Shown here in pieces: positions 30,701-38,688 of a stretch of DNA of 64,000 nt (its first letter is position 1; each line of letters begins with the position of its first letter). The notes beneath the pieces are model-generated. The model was given only the letters and a program-made list of their open reading frames with translations. It was not told where the DNA came from and did no database searches. The stretch lies in contig CP099424.1 in the NCBI GenBank assembly GCA_024114885.1, forward strand, positions 744,001 to 808,000. Reading direction: 5' to 3'. Source of the stretch: Septoria linicola. Taxonomy: Eukaryota > Ascomycota > Dothideomycetes > Mycosphaerellales > Mycosphaerellaceae. A program made the translations under genes and the position numbers.

Positions 30701-33431
30701 GAGTTGCCAAACAAGGACCAAAGACACTATCGACACCTTCAAGAGGTATCGTACGACCAGAAAAGACAGAGCCGAAGGCAACGTCCGAATTGCCAATATA
30801 GGTGCCCAGAATGGCAGCTACAGCAGATTGGAACACAGCTGGCGCACTGCAGCCTGTGTTCTTGGCGTACATTCTCAGCTCAGAAGTTTGGATTGAGGTG
30901 CCGCACCACTCGGTTCGTAGCAGTGCAGGACGAACATCATCACCTCGAAGCAGTGGTATCGATGTCGGTAACACGTCGCGGAGTTGGTCCTGCCAGAACT
31001 CTAGTGAGGCGTGTGGTGTCGATTGCATTTCGTGATAAATGTAGTAGTCGGCCACAGACTCGAAGGATGCAGGCTGACGCGGCTGTTCTCCTTTCAGAAT
31101 CAAAGCTAGATCGACTCGCAACAAGTCCATGGACCACTGATCGTACACCGCATGATGTAGCTGAACTAGAACTTCAAGACCGGACCGTGAACGGCATATT
31201 TGGAACTTGACTGGTCTCCTAAGATCCGATTCGGACGCCATCTCGAAGTCGTGCTGGAAGCTAGCTACTTCCTGTATTTGGTGTTCCGCCAAAGCATGCC
31301 ATACGATCGTCGCATAACTCTGCTGCAATTCTTGCGTAAAGATGAAACCAGATCGCAGTAATGGATGCAGAACTGATAGCTGCGTGAGGCTCCGTCGTAG
31401 TAAGTCCGGAGCTGAGCATTGTGGCAAAGCCAGCTGAACCCAATTGCAGTATGCGCTTGGGTTCTTGGCAGTCTCAGTGAGCATAGCAACCTGTACAGGC
31501 GTGCATGGGAACGATGATTCTACGTCCTTTGAAAGGTCCTTGGAAAGTGCGCGCGATATAGCGTCATCGAGAGTCGCGCGATAGTGGTCTTTGCAGTCCT
31601 GCTGCCAAGTCTCACGCCCAGCTTGAGCGCTATTATCGTTCAAGGCAGCACATAGATCGCTGGGGGTGCGCGCCATGAGTACATGACCGGCATCTAGTTG
31701 AGCAAGTCCGCTTTTTCGCAACTCAGCTACCAATCGAATTGCAGAAAGTGAGTCCAGGCCAGCAGCCGATAATGAACTGGTCGAGGAGACCTGCGCTCCA
31801 AGAACGGATTCAAGACAATCGAGCACAAGTCGCATGTCTTCGTTTTGCTCCGTTCCATCGTCAGAGGCGTTCGATTGTTGTTCTTCGTAACGTGCGCGCA
31901 AGGCTTTGCGATCACATTTCCCGGAAGGCAGGTATGGTAGGGAGTCCAGGATGACGATATCACCCGGTACCATAAATGCAGGTAGCCATTTATGACACGT
32001 CTCAGTCACTTCATCTTCATTGGTTCGAAGCGATCCGCTGACGCAAAACGCCACCAAGGTGTTGTCGATGACTTCTGCGACTACATATTTGCAGCCGGCG
32101 GTCTTCGATGCTGCATGCTCGACTTCACCCAGTTCGATCCTTTGCCCACGAAGCTTCACCTGGCCGCTCGAGATTCGGCCGAGACATTCCATGGTTCCAT
32201 CCGGTAGCATTCGTGCTCGATCTCCTGTTCTATACAGCGTTCCGTAATCATCATGCTGTATGAATGCCGCTTTTGTCTGCTCTTCGCGATTAAGATAGCC
32301 GTCGGCCAATTGATGGCCTCCGACCGCGAGCTCGCCCTCTTCGCCAATGGGCAGAATCTCTGGTATCGTGATGGCGCCTTCCACGGCCTTAATGATGAAT
32401 GCCGAGACAGTATCAAGAGGCACGCCAATGCAATTGCACGACGTTTCTTTGGAGAAACTTGTCTGCAAGGTGCAATGGATAGTCGCTTCTGTCGGCCCAT
32501 ACATGCCATGCAAAATGGCTGCTTCTGTTGTGTCGCCACCAAAACTCTGCACCACTGGGGGTTTCAGCATCTCGCCAATCGTCAGAAGTACCTTCAGTCC
32601 TGGTACGCTCGATCGATCTCCAAGCAGACTGCTTGCAACAGATGGAGTCAGCTCACAAGCATCGATCTGAAGGTCGTTGATTGCAGCTGGCAGATCATTG
32701 AGCAGCCGCCTGCGTTCACAGCTGACCAGTGTGCTTCCTCGTAGCCAGGGAAAGAAGATTTCAAAGACCGACACATCAAATGTTGGACTGGCAAATTGCA
32801 GAAACCTCCGAAATTGGGGTATATGCCTGTCATGCGCCAGAAGTGCCTGACATGCGGCTGAATGTGAAAGTATTACGCCCTTTGGTTGGCCGGTGCTTCC
32901 GCTAGTATACATTATATAGGCCGGGTCTTCAGGCGTGGTAGAAGTGCTGAGGTGTACTGAATCTTCATTAAAGTCGTCCTCGTCTACAGTCAAGACCTCT
33001 ACATTCTCCAATGCAGGTAGCCTTGTCTTCAGTGTCGCTGTCGTGAGTAACATACTGGCCTTGATGTCTCCTAGGATAAATCGTAATCGTTCCTCTGGCG
33101 CATCTAACACAATTGGGCAGAAAGCTCCTCCAGCTTTCAACACCGCCAGTTGTGATATGTACAGGTCGGGACATTGTGGTAGTAGGAGGGGAACCACAAT
33201 CCGTTGTGGTCTCGTCGCTGAGCGTTGTATCGCTAGTGTGATACGACGTGCCAGAGCATCTGCTTGGCTGTGGCATTCCTTGTAGGTCAATGAGGATCGC
33301 GATCCATCTTCGGATGTGTGCTCAATAGCTGTCGCTCCATCCTGCCCCTTCGTGCTGACCAGATCGTGAAGGAGCTGAGGTCCAGGAAGTTTCCTTGGCA
33401 CCGGATTGCTGATGGAAAGCTCTGTCGCCAT
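18744..33431 (-). CDS. sidC: Ferrichrome-type siderophore nonribosomal peptide synthetase (SidC/NPS2-like)
   Basis: One intronless frame of 4895 aa from the ATG at 33431; a longer frame to 33569 starts with TTG. Domain order is A-T-C, A-T-C, T-C, A-T-C, T-C, T-C. Adenylation P-loops (TSGSTGQPKG, TSGSTGEPKG, TSGTTGTPKG) lie near residues 170, 1230 and 2872. Carrier serines lie near 560, 1630, 2205, 3280, 3837 and 4399. Condensation active sites (HHAVYD, HHAVYDG, HHALYD, HHALYDG, SHAQYDG, HHALYD) lie near 762, 1865, 2415, 3490, 4042 and 4590. It ends in two T-C pairs without thioesterase, the hallmark of ferrichrome/ferricrocin synthetases, whose last condensation domain cyclises the hexapeptide and whose third A domain loads acylated hydroxyornithine repeatedly. 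The ornithine monooxygenase gene nearby supports a hydroxamate siderophore. Ferricrocin is the likeliest product, but the A-domain codes were not decoded. Confidence 0.95.
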   Translation of the reverse strand: MATELSISNPVPRKLPGPQLLHDLVSTKGQDGATAIEHTSEDGSRSSLTYKECHSQADALARRITLAIQRSATRPQRIVVPLLLPQCPDLYISQLAVLKAGGAFCPIVLDAPEERLRFILGDIKASMLLTTATLKTRLPALENVEVLTVDEDDFNEDSVHLSTSTTPEDPAYIMYTSGSTGQPKGVILSHSAACQALLAHDRHIPQFRRFLQFASPTFDVSVFEIFFPWLRGSTLVSCERRRLLNDLPAAINDLQIDACELTPSVASSLLGDRSSVPGLKVLLTIGEMLKPPVVQSFGGDTTEAAILHGMYGPTEATIHCTLQTSFSKETSCNCIGVPLDTVSAFIIKAVEGAITIPEILPIGEEGELAVGGHQLADGYLNREEQTKAAFIQHDDYGTLYRTGDRARMLPDGTMECLGRISSGQVKLRGQRIELGEVEHAASKTAGCKYVVAEVIDNTLVAFCVSGSLRTNEDEVTETCHKWLPAFMVPGDIVILDSLPYLPSGKCDRKALRARYEEQQSNASDDGTEQNEDMRLVLDCLESVLGAQVSSTSSLSAAGLDSLSAIRLVAELRKSGLAQLDAGHVLMARTPSDLCAALNDNSAQAGRETWQQDCKDHYRATLDDAISRALSKDLSKDVESSFPCTPVQVAMLTETAKNPSAYCNWVQLALPQCSAPDLLRRSLTQLSVLHPLLRSGFIFTQELQQSYATIVWHALAEHQIQEVASFQHDFEMASESDLRRPVKFQICRSRSGLEVLVQLHHAVYDQWSMDLLRVDLALILKGEQPRQPASFESVADYYIYHEMQSTPHASLEFWQDQLRDVLPTSIPLLRGDDVRPALLRTEWCGTSIQTSELRMYAKNTGCSAPAVFQSAVAAILGTYIGNSDVAFGSVFSGRTIPLEGVDSVFGPCLATLPLRIDTKTARSCRDLLGLVHDRNRQIQNHLAISPTAIREAAGIAPGTKLFDTLFVWQESTLASEQGSDDVREIDSADQLEFDLVLEFEPSPTTVRMRATYQQRLISAEQVHILLEQIEALASAMLCDSDVLVQDLNSELSLSLLSVTNAQPTSYATSFELTDTIERRAKHEPESIAIMFASKIDENSIDNTHITYKELDRRANCMANALIAAGLQPEDLVCICMEKCIDMYVVMLAAFKAGAGYLPLVPETPSTRIKSVLGQADVKICVCDSDTAPAFRSLTDIKIVDYAALTSSSDDAPEVPQIGSRIAYAVFTSGSTGEPKGVAVTMDNLKGNLAVLADLYMVSPGDRLLQSCSQAFDVSVFEIFFAFYSGMCLCSATKSVLFRDFEQSIRSFDITHLSLTPTVAALAKPDNIPTVKFLVTAGEGITEKVHRTWADHGLHQGYGPSETTNICTVHMNVSSNHVLGNIGPPFKNTSAFVLATEGDFQILPAGAYGEFAFGGEQVFRGYIGREDLNSSKIIDHSQYGRVYRSGDMGRILLDGTLLISGRLDDQVKIRGNRVELGEINAVVADHSDVSDCATILLGDKSSNQMLATFWVSQSSASDANAASTVDEDGKQLVPTLYDLLDEALPAYMIPSILVPMNKLPMTTQGKLDKRALRTTYEELSHDVKNALARIHEVAAQDGPATPTEQTMAEVISRAFEVPIANISRNGSLYALGLNSLNAIRLARALSQALSLEISISMVLRQSSIARMAKYLDVADESQATAHSTDVGRVLDEGFIKDTKSKFRNDGHVVDSILPCTPLQEAMLSAGDGSGSTDAYCNTTKIHFLGDMEKLRSCWVTMTERHAILRTSFVETPFASSPYAQVVLQTAPETWTQTEQSQANGDVNGSAKHANGYANGHANGHANGHQNGAPNGQKSYELGQSQLPGVTPHKPISVVPSGHNIYLQMHHAVYDGISVSVIFSELRSLYQGDEILEPVSFEPFLAEVSKQNGQEAIDFWTSRLHTFKPHPFPTSQAEAQSQEELLEMSLGLSPSDLVAFSERHSCTSLSVFQAAWAKTLAQAQGITDLCFGNVVSGRSVPIANIERLVAPCFNTIPVRVQLDDLRTNLDLVRHLHKENIECLPFQLTALRRIQAVSRNPSEHLFDSLLLVQPPASNDDEWNIEEEEDMGMGIPIVVEVVPHEDDFDLLCHYMPGKVDGAVVNMLAETFISNLKACLQYTSGSAAQAENAGHFGLSGKLAPVLASTAGGESDGDATSEWTSEEDLVRDVFAGLAAVDKAKISKNTSLYRIGLDSLNAVQVASQLRKRGAKVDAADVMQYQSPSSLAQFIVRKQDGEDGDAVDGVDLSAFDERHRSHAISSLGIEADTIEAVRPCTSAQNGMLAQFIQSQGGYYFSRNIYEVPSGVSSEQIRNAWATVQRKNQVLRTGFVELEDAKTPFAMLIYDSDAHLGPSLSEDDSPIDQLHKSMSDSVLHDLHLPAWRIALQSDGDAHHLVLSLHHALYDADALGVLLKDFSRALNDRDLASAPGIDNVLKMQLDGAAQHQAESEQFWKESLESAQLIKFPNLTPINIKQSKAACAQSKLQLDMTALDSVCRQQGVTIQAMGQTVWALLLAAYMGEPAVTFGTVFAGMSSTSTEVVAFPSISTLPVHCNTDRPDLDVVHAMVDYNASAQRHRFTPLSEIQRFAGTPGHPLFDTIFVYQKSDDMDEDRFSWKVVSDSLSVDYSASMELLAGQSGEMSLRLTHDLAIIPEDHAALMLHQFEVLLQQMLGEQGSSTFPSDLMSIVPPKEPTLPSEVTLLHQFLERGAEQYPDKPALEFIYDLDGGSQSRKIWTYRELNDRGNQVANLILERGVKPGNMIAVCMSKSPEATFAFIGILKAGCAFLAMDPELPLARRKFIVEDSSSQLLFVDTGKTDSELAEVVHNVELVESDLQELPTAPPAIDNIDPSSNSYCLYTSGTTGTPKGCELTHENAVQAMLSFQRLFANHWTESSRWLQFASYWFDVSVLEHFWSWSVGITMVGAPRDVVLEDLPGFISAANITHIDLTPSLARLLKPEEVPSLHNHVFITGGEALKQEIIDSWGPLHTIYNGYGPTEATIGCTMNVHIGADAKPSNIGPAFDNVGAFVVKPETDKPVLRGAVGELCVSGKLVGKGYLNRPDLTAKAFPYLERLGERVYRTGDLVRLLADGSFSFIGRKDTQAKLRGQRLEIDEIDAVIKAAHDGISDVASLVTKSHEGGGEMLVSFLIDGQAKDRELHVAQSEQSRDIVVAADQACRDRLPGYMVPTHIVPLSRLPLTVNNKVDAKRLVALFSDLSTQELQRLKGGQESSRPLKSHERKVAKVISKLLSINAEDVSADSNVFSLGLSSVSAINFATLLKRAGFENASVATIMNKPTLSTLVTAISGGNDESKVEHNAIMQSQLSISAFAQRYRGLAAKALSANAANIESIAPCTPLQEGLVADSIKGAKRPYFNAFRYRLQDADQDRLGEAILQLHQQLPILRTSFIRTEEGFAQVVLRPVECPLYFEDVEDDTSIETVLSEHKDEWAVLAGDDVQNPFEVIVVQSPSGTTVALHAHHALYDGISWDLMMAKLEQLYNTPGKDIDRGPSFIEALPYGPLCKRKDAKEFWDTRLKGFHFTPLTPLAQGSSSAGATVTKSISSLQSIESLRKTLGISHQAVFQAAFSVALHQYAPQTQTYGVVISGRSLNFDGADTILGPMFNTVPFNVDLEPTDDWSRHLQRCHSSSTALLPFQHTSLRDIRKHCRRHPSDPLFDVLFVFQQPSDQQASEAQSIFEFVPAEKPAEYPLAVEVEYAASGGTHITAASQPGFATQEVLKEFLSTFEKALQCISQRVEAHISETFTISRSSSTATPQQQSDSYTQLNGISNFEWTPEARQLQGIIAEVAGCSSEEVTEHVSIFTLGLDSIDAVKLAARMKKAGMATAVSKILNAQTIPRLLDELKSRATPNEESGSVSKFSTLEQQLQSLRKQFGADVERIVPAAPGQEALIAEMIRSEFNEYFNSDVLHLPHEVDIDRLKRALQEVVDSSPILRTVFVEVAEPEIDATFAQAILAPTTLKFDDIKTESLDDLSTYFDSVKQDVRSSFSTTSPLRLAIATVKEERYLILSLSHAQYDGHSIGLLHTDVAAAYAGTYQPRRSYDEAIEQALTATDESTLAYWRDTLAGAQVAYFTQREDSHPTTHRVERAAQLSCSKARGLCQRLGVSLQALAQASWAILLATYLQDLEVLFGSVLACRDSEEAEQILFPTMNTVPVRVSLHGSASQMLHDVQDNINSMRQHQRTPLRYIQSACTDLVHTSKQQRGHGLFDTLFIYQNRGDVLNDQEKPLYESAASDANVEYPVAVEVEAIGDELLVRAACKSSALDHASAELLLERFDDVLSFLAADHDQPIVDFVGGNAVVCGLPEFPLRSETLSRQTTSEQNITDDSDSDSDDDTVVVDAIRAVLAQVSKTPVADISSTATIESIGIDSISAIKVASLLKKESIKLSVSDLLKAQTARGMAQYIGGSAPALQGSHSASDTIASALAGLDLAALQQLHGIHTNEVENILPVTAGQIYMLSLWQTTRGELFYSTFSYQLQTEKSLKDVRNAWQQLVESTAILRTQFIATGRSDIPLLQVVLKSATENFNAESDKSQILTQPFAHLHASTTKGGFSLKLRIHHALYDAVSLPLLMESLQSSLQSAPTKPQTEFGDYLALGASAEASKSRQAFWSEYLRAVKPAQLQQPRTKSSKKVQIFKPTALASCDELERQARRAGVSTQALLFAAHAKTYCRHAAGDNENVVIGIYLANRTHLPDLDVLEAPTLNLLPLLVKGTQTTSVFDSARQIDKDLRKITTAENASASLAEIFEWTGVKVDTFVNFLKLPDQDEQSTSGVRGKVAAIAESNSEWDEEVSRVHEPERPEVFEMPAALKSFEANEAYQHAVDVELAIKGGILSMGLFCLEDMLSLEEASDMTKEFVAELQSAAK
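27949..28042 (-). repeat. Asn-Gly-(His/Tyr) low-complexity insert in NRPS C2 domain
   Basis: Inside the second condensation domain, before its HHAVYDG motif, the coding sequence runs through tandem NG-containing tetrapeptides (ANGYANGHANGHANGHQNG). The DNA shows imperfect 12-bp repeats of the type cgttggcatgac. The other C domains lack such an insert at this point. Confidence 0.8.
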
Positions 33432-34275
33432 TTCGACGAAAAGTTGTTGATGTGAGGTTGACGAATGGGCAAGGTGGATTGTGAAGGAGTTGAATGGACG
33501 GGAAGATGCCACTAGTCGGTGAAATACCTTGCCCTCTGGTGAGGTTGACCGATGCAGTAACGGGAACAAATCAACATCTTGCAGCTGGAGGAGAATGAAA
33601 TGTCACGGGGGCTTGACACCGCTGCTCACCACGCTTGAGCCAGGACTGCCGCCGGCATCTGCTGATGAGAAATATCGCCACGCCACAAATGTGAGGACGG
33701 TCCTTCCCAAAGCGAGATGTTGTCTGAGTAGAAGGTTACACACGTCAAAGAACTAGCGCGATCGCTAAACACCCCTGTAAGTTCCAGCAGCGAGGCAGGC
33801 ACGGGCCTGACTGCGAAAGTCTCTTCGGCAGACGACTCGGCGTGGGATGCGCGACATGCTTGTCGCGGTTCTTCCGCCATCGGCTCTGCGAGCAACTCCC
33901 ACCGCGACTTCCACTTCACACCACGATGTTGTGCGGCCGCGTGCCATTGTCACTCATCGACGCGCAATGTTGTCGACAGTGAGCATCATGCTCCATGCTC
34001 GCAAGCAGCGAGTCGCCACGAAAGGAGCCGCCACGTGGTAACCGGCACACACCAGTCGTCGCAGGCACGTTCAGCGCCGCTTACTCGATATTGGTCTCGA
34101 TCTATCACCACGGTGGTCAGCGTTGACCAGAACTATCGCGATGTCCCAGGGACGATATCCATGTCCCAATTGCGGTACGACGGCAGTACTGCCGCAGTAT
34201 ATGTCATGTCGAATGAAGTACTCAGAACGACATCCCGCCGCATGATCAGATAACTTTACACTTTCAGGTCATCTA
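33432..34275. promoter_or_regulatory. NRPS promoter region and lost 5' part of ABC gene
   Basis: This 844-bp stretch lies between the NRPS start codon and the first recognisable ABC transporter sequence. No frame encodes the expected N-terminal membrane helices of the transporter. It carries an exact iron-GATA site at 34245-34253 and ends in an 11-bp tandem duplication (caggtcatcta, 34265-34275 and 34276-34286). Confidence 0.5.
34245..34253 (+). promoter_or_regulatory. ATCAGATAA iron-GATA (SreA/SRE1/Urbs1-type) site
   Basis: An exact match to the extended GATA motif ATCWGATAA bound by fungal iron-responsive GATA repressors. It lies 814 bp upstream of the NRPS start codon and just upstream of the ABC remnant. 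Confidence 0.6.
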
Positions 34276-37200
34276 CAGGTCATCTATCCGAATAGAAGTT
34301 ACCTGGACACGCACGACATCGATGTTAACGGGTTATTGACGGAAAATATGGACACCATCCAAGCCGGGTGTTCAGAAAAGGTTGGCATCTTCATTCAGGC
34401 CATCTCCTACTTTGTAGCTGCTTTCGTTGTGGGATTTATCCTGGACGCCAGGTTGACTGGTATTCTGCTCGCTTCTGTCGTTCTCGCAATCACGCTGACC
34501 TTTGTGATTCCTTCGCCGATGGTGTCGAAGTGCAGTCGATCGATCACGGAGAAGAATGAGCGAGCAAATGATGTGGTTGAGGTACGTGTAGGATGTCCGA
34601 GACTTTGTGCCTTGAAGCTAATGAGTACAGAGTGCGTTGGGAGCTGTCAAAATCGTTCAAGCCTTCGATATGATTGAAGAGCTGTGCCGAAGACATGTTC
34701 AACATGTCGACGAGGCCACGCGAGCTAATCTCAAGAAAGCGGTCTTTGCGGCGCTCCAGGCAGCTCTCGTTTATTTCATCGCTTACTCTGCCAACGCGCT
34801 AGCCTTTTTCCTTGGCAGCCGAGAAGCGACAGGTGGTGATGCTGGTACTGTATATGCCGTCGTCTTTCTCATTCTTGACGCATCATTCGTAGTCGGCCAA
34901 TTCGCGCCGTTCCTGGAAATCTTTGCACGGGCAGCTGCTGCAAAGGCAACAATCCAAGAGCTCCTCGACGAGAGCAGCACGACTCACAACTCTGGTACAT
35001 ATCGCAAAAGCGATCTGACGCCCGATTTCACTGGCAAAGACATTGAGTTCAGCGATGTTGAGTTTCAGTACCCTGCACGACCAACAGTAAAGACCTTGAA
35101 GGGGCTCAATCTGAAGCTGGAAGCGGGAACTTTCATCTCGATAGTGGGTAAGAGCGGAGGAGGAAAGTCTACATTAGTTGCATTGCTGCTGGGAATCTAC
35201 GACTACTCTGGCCACATCAACGTCGGTGAGGATGACATCAAGACTATTGATTCAGGATATCTGCGATCACAAATTGCAGTTCTGGACCAATACAATATCT
35301 TATTTTCCGGCACCGTGTTTGACAACGTTTGTTATGGACTTCTTGGTCAGGCCGTGAGCGAGGAAGAGAAGTCTCAACGCTGTGAACAGGCATTGAAGGA
35401 TGCAAACGTCGACTTCCTGACGAAGTTGCCACAAGGCGTGCATACCAAGCTCAGCAACGAGGTCCAGCTATCTGGTGGGCAGAGACAACGAGTTTGCCTG
35501 GCAAGAGCATTAATCAAACGTCCTGCTGTGCTCATCCTCGACGAACCGACTGCTGCACTCGATGCTCGCTCCGAAGTGGCAGTCGTAGAGGCTGTGAAGA
35601 AAGTTGCTGCTACCGGCGTTACGGTCATTATGATAGCTCATCGCTTGTCAACTACCCTGGACTCGGATCTTGTGGCCGTGGTAAGCGAGGGAGATGTTGT
35701 TGAGTCTGGAACTCCACGAGAACTTGCATCCCGTGAGGACTCTGTCTTCCGTGGATTGCTGGACGCTCAAAACACCACATTCAACGACACTGATCAGGCT
35801 GGCGAGGAAGGTGATCCGTTGTCGCTCAGCAGGACAAAGTCATCACATTTGCAGAACTTGTCCGCCCCAGAGGCCGGTGAGGCCGAAAAAGGTACCCAGG
35901 ACGAGAAGAAGCTTACCATTTGGACGATCGCAAAGCGCATTGGTAACATTATGCGATCGGATAGCCTCCTGGCTGTTGCTGGACTTCTTGCAAGCATCAT
36001 CAGTGGCGGCATTCTCCTAGGTCAAGCTGTGGTGTTTGGCAATCTGATCACTCTGCTCAATACCGGCAATTCGAATCCGGACTATTACAATCGGGCTGAT
36101 ATGTTCAGCTTGATCTTCTTCATCCTTGCACTCGTCGCATTGGCATCGTATTTGACTAGCGGTACTGTCTTCGGCGTCATCTCGAGCAGAATTACTGGAA
36201 GAATGCAGACTCGCTTGTTGCATAAACTGCTGCACCTCGACGTGGAGTGGTTCTCGGAAACCGGTCACTCTGTCCAGCAGCTCATGTCGAAGTTCACGAA
36301 GGATCCTGGAGATCTATCTGCGCTGGGAGGCGTTGCACTGGGTGCCATCTTCACCATCTTCACGTCAGTCATCGGCGGCATCATTCTATCCCACATCGTG
36401 GCATGGATGATAGCCGTGGTTCTGTTGGCTGCCGTTCCTGTCATGCTGGTAGCCGGGTGGGCACGTCTACGCTTGCTTACTGCTTCGGAGCAACAGCATC
36501 GTGAGGCATACACAGATGCGACAGCCCTTGCTGCTGAAGCCTGCCGCAACCGGCGTGCAGTCACTGCGCTCTGTCTGGAGCAACATCTTATCGACGAGTA
36601 CCAGCACTCTCTACAAACGCCATTTAAAAAGCTGCGCAACTTTGTGTACTACGCAAACAAGTTGTTGGCGCTCTGCTTTTCCATCACCTACTTTGTCTAT
36701 GCATTGGCATACTGGTGGGGATCACAACAAGTCAGGAATGGCAGCTACTCCACGACAGCTTCCTTCATAGTTCTGCCGGTGCTCCTCTTCTCAGCTCAGT
36801 CTGCTGGACACTTCTTCAGCCTGAGCCCTGAAATTGCACGCGCAAAGACGGCGTCCAGAAGCGTCTTTACTCTGCTTGACGCACAGCCCAAGATCACGGC
36901 TTCCAAAGCAGAAGAGGTGCCTGCGAAATCGTCAACCACTTCTTCCCTTGTCAGCAGCGATTTCAGCAAGTCGTCCAATCTCGACATCTCTAAGCAGAGC
37001 ACACAGAAGCTCGGGTTCAGGGATGTCACACTGCTGTACCCAAACTCCTCCAAGGCATCGTTGAGTGGCGTCAATCTGAGCATCACTTCTGGACAGACTG
37101 TAGCGTTTGTAGGACCATCTGGAGCTGGCAAGTCTTCTGCTATGGCTTTGATCGAGCGATTCTACGATGTCACGGAAGGTGCAGTACTCTTTGATGGCCG

Positions 37201-37722
37201 CGATCTTCGAGACATGGACGTGAGGTCGTATCGCAGGATCCCGACCTCTTCTCTGGTTCCGTTTCTTACAACGTGAAGCTCGGGGCACCGCGTGGAGTAT
37301 CAGTCACCGACGAGGACGTGCAAACCGCCTGCCAAAAGTGTGATCTCCACGAATTCATCACAAGCTTGCCAGAAGGGTACAGCACCGAGTGTGGGTCTAG
37401 CAGTTCTTCACGCTTGAGTGGAGGCCAGAAACAACGACTAGCGATCGCACGAGCGCTCGTACGCAATCCGGACGTTCTACTCCTAGACGAGCCCACGTCG
37501 GCTCTCGATGCACACAGTGAAGCGCATGTGCAAGAATCGTTGAACGAAGCTGCCAAGGGTCGCACGACAATCATTGTCGCGCATCGCCTGGCTTCGATTC
37601 AACATGCCGATCAAATCTTCGTGTTCGATCAAGGCAAGCTTGTCGCGAAGGGTACTCATGCGGAGCTTGTGCAGCAAGGTGGACTGTACGCAACCATGGC
37701 CAAGACGCAGGCTCTCGTTTGA
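34276..37722 (+). pseudogene. Damaged ABC-B siderophore/multidrug transporter gene
   Basis: The sequence encodes most of a full ABC-B exporter: part of the first membrane domain (from YLDTHDIDV, then TENMDTIQAGCSEKVG), NBD1 (Walker A GKSGGGKST, signature SGGQRQR, Walker B LILDEPTAALD), the second membrane domain, and NBD2 (GPSGAGKSS; LSGGQKQR; LLLDEPTSALD). A normal 49-nt intron is at 34582-34630. Two lesions are visible. First, roughly the first 150-250 residues, with the first membrane helices, are absent upstream. Second, at about 37235 the frame shifts between DVRSYR and PDLFSGSV, exactly where the NBD2 Q-loop should be; family comparison suggests 22 bp are missing. The first frame stops at 37274-37276 and the second continues to 37722. 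It lies between NRPS and monooxygenase, the usual place for a siderophore transporter. A shortened product is possible, but I call it a pseudogene. Confidence 0.72.
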
Positions 37723-37821
37723 GCTGCATATTTTAGTAGTTGCGGGTTTAGCAAGGCGCTGGAGGGTCTTGGAGTCGGACGATTTTCTTTTTGGCATGGC
37801 CATGGCACCTTGATCTTTCTG

Positions 37822-37830
37822 TTATCTGAT
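37822..37830 (-). promoter_or_regulatory. ATCAGATAA iron-GATA site (reverse orientation)
   Basis: TTATCTGAT on the plus strand, an exact reverse complement of ATCAGATAA, about 860 bp upstream of the monooxygenase start codon. Confidence 0.55.
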
Positions 37831-38190
37831 CCGTGCGATCCATGGAGATGTTTCAAGCATTCCATGAAAAGCCCAGTGACATACCAATACAACGTTCTAC
37901 GCTTGACGTCTACACTTCAACGTCCTTCCCTTTCGAATCACGACGCATCGCCATGTAGCCGTACCATTTCGATCGGATGTGTTCACATTGTGCATCACAC
38001 GAGACCGGGCTCTATTACGTGATAGCTCGTGTCTTACGGAGCACACCACTTGGCGCCCTCGGCTACAGTGCTTTTCCACTCGTTCTTCCCTCCGCCCACT
38101 TCGGAGCAAAGACGTTCTAGTGCTCAGATCGACGAGAGTTTCAAGGCCTCGGGAGGACTGCCATTCTTGTCATTGGTGCGTTCCGAGCAG

Positions 38191-38199
38191 ATCAGATAA
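38191..38199 (+). promoter_or_regulatory. ATCAGATAA iron-GATA site
   Basis: An exact ATCAGATAA, 490 bp upstream of the monooxygenase start codon, a distance typical for functional SreA-type sites. Confidence 0.62.
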
Positions 38200-38688
38200 G
38201 TCTAAGGCAACGGCAGCTTCTTAGCATCCCTGCAGGCTCGCGCATGCGCTAGCAAGCTAGAGAACAAGCCGCAACGTCACTAAGCTGGAAAAATTCTGGC
38301 AGTGCCAAATAAATTACACGACTCTCTCACGAGATGATCAGATTAGATTGGCGAGCAACTCTCTGGACCGTAGCTCCTCCGCGTGGGCAGTTAGTTACGC
38401 CATAGACTTTCAGACAACACGATTGCTGCCACGCACTGCCTTGTCACCCCATCGGTTTCATTGGCGACCATAGCAAGTTGCAAACCCTTGTGTGACGAGC
38501 TCAACACCTTCCGATTTCGGTAGTACTAGGCCTGCAAACTACTTCGGCTTTCCGAGCTGTTTGTCGAAGCGGGCTGGATCGATCAGTCTGTCCGTCTATT
38601 AGAGCCATCCACCCAGAGGATTTGACTTTTGGGTAAACACCTTCGTTCTTTGCGCCACGTCTTGATCTCTAACATACATATCAGTAAC

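Larger units (their letters stand above)
37723..38688. promoter_or_regulatory. Promoter region of the ornithine monooxygenase gene
   Basis: This 966-bp stretch follows the ABC remnant and precedes the ATG at 38689. It contains two exact iron-GATA sites on opposite strands (37822-37830 and 38191-38199) and a near match ATCAGATTA at about 38338-38346. No coding frame of interest. Confidence 0.55.

Noticed and set aside
37180..37240. An intron ending at CGCAG to explain the ABC frame change
   Set aside because: The only near donor (GTGAGG) would give an intron of about 17 nt, too short; farther donors would delete conserved Walker-proximal sequence.
37273..37722. Separate 149-codon gene encoding only an ABC signature and Walker B
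   Set aside because: It is the continuation of the ABC transporter after the frameshift, not an independent gene.
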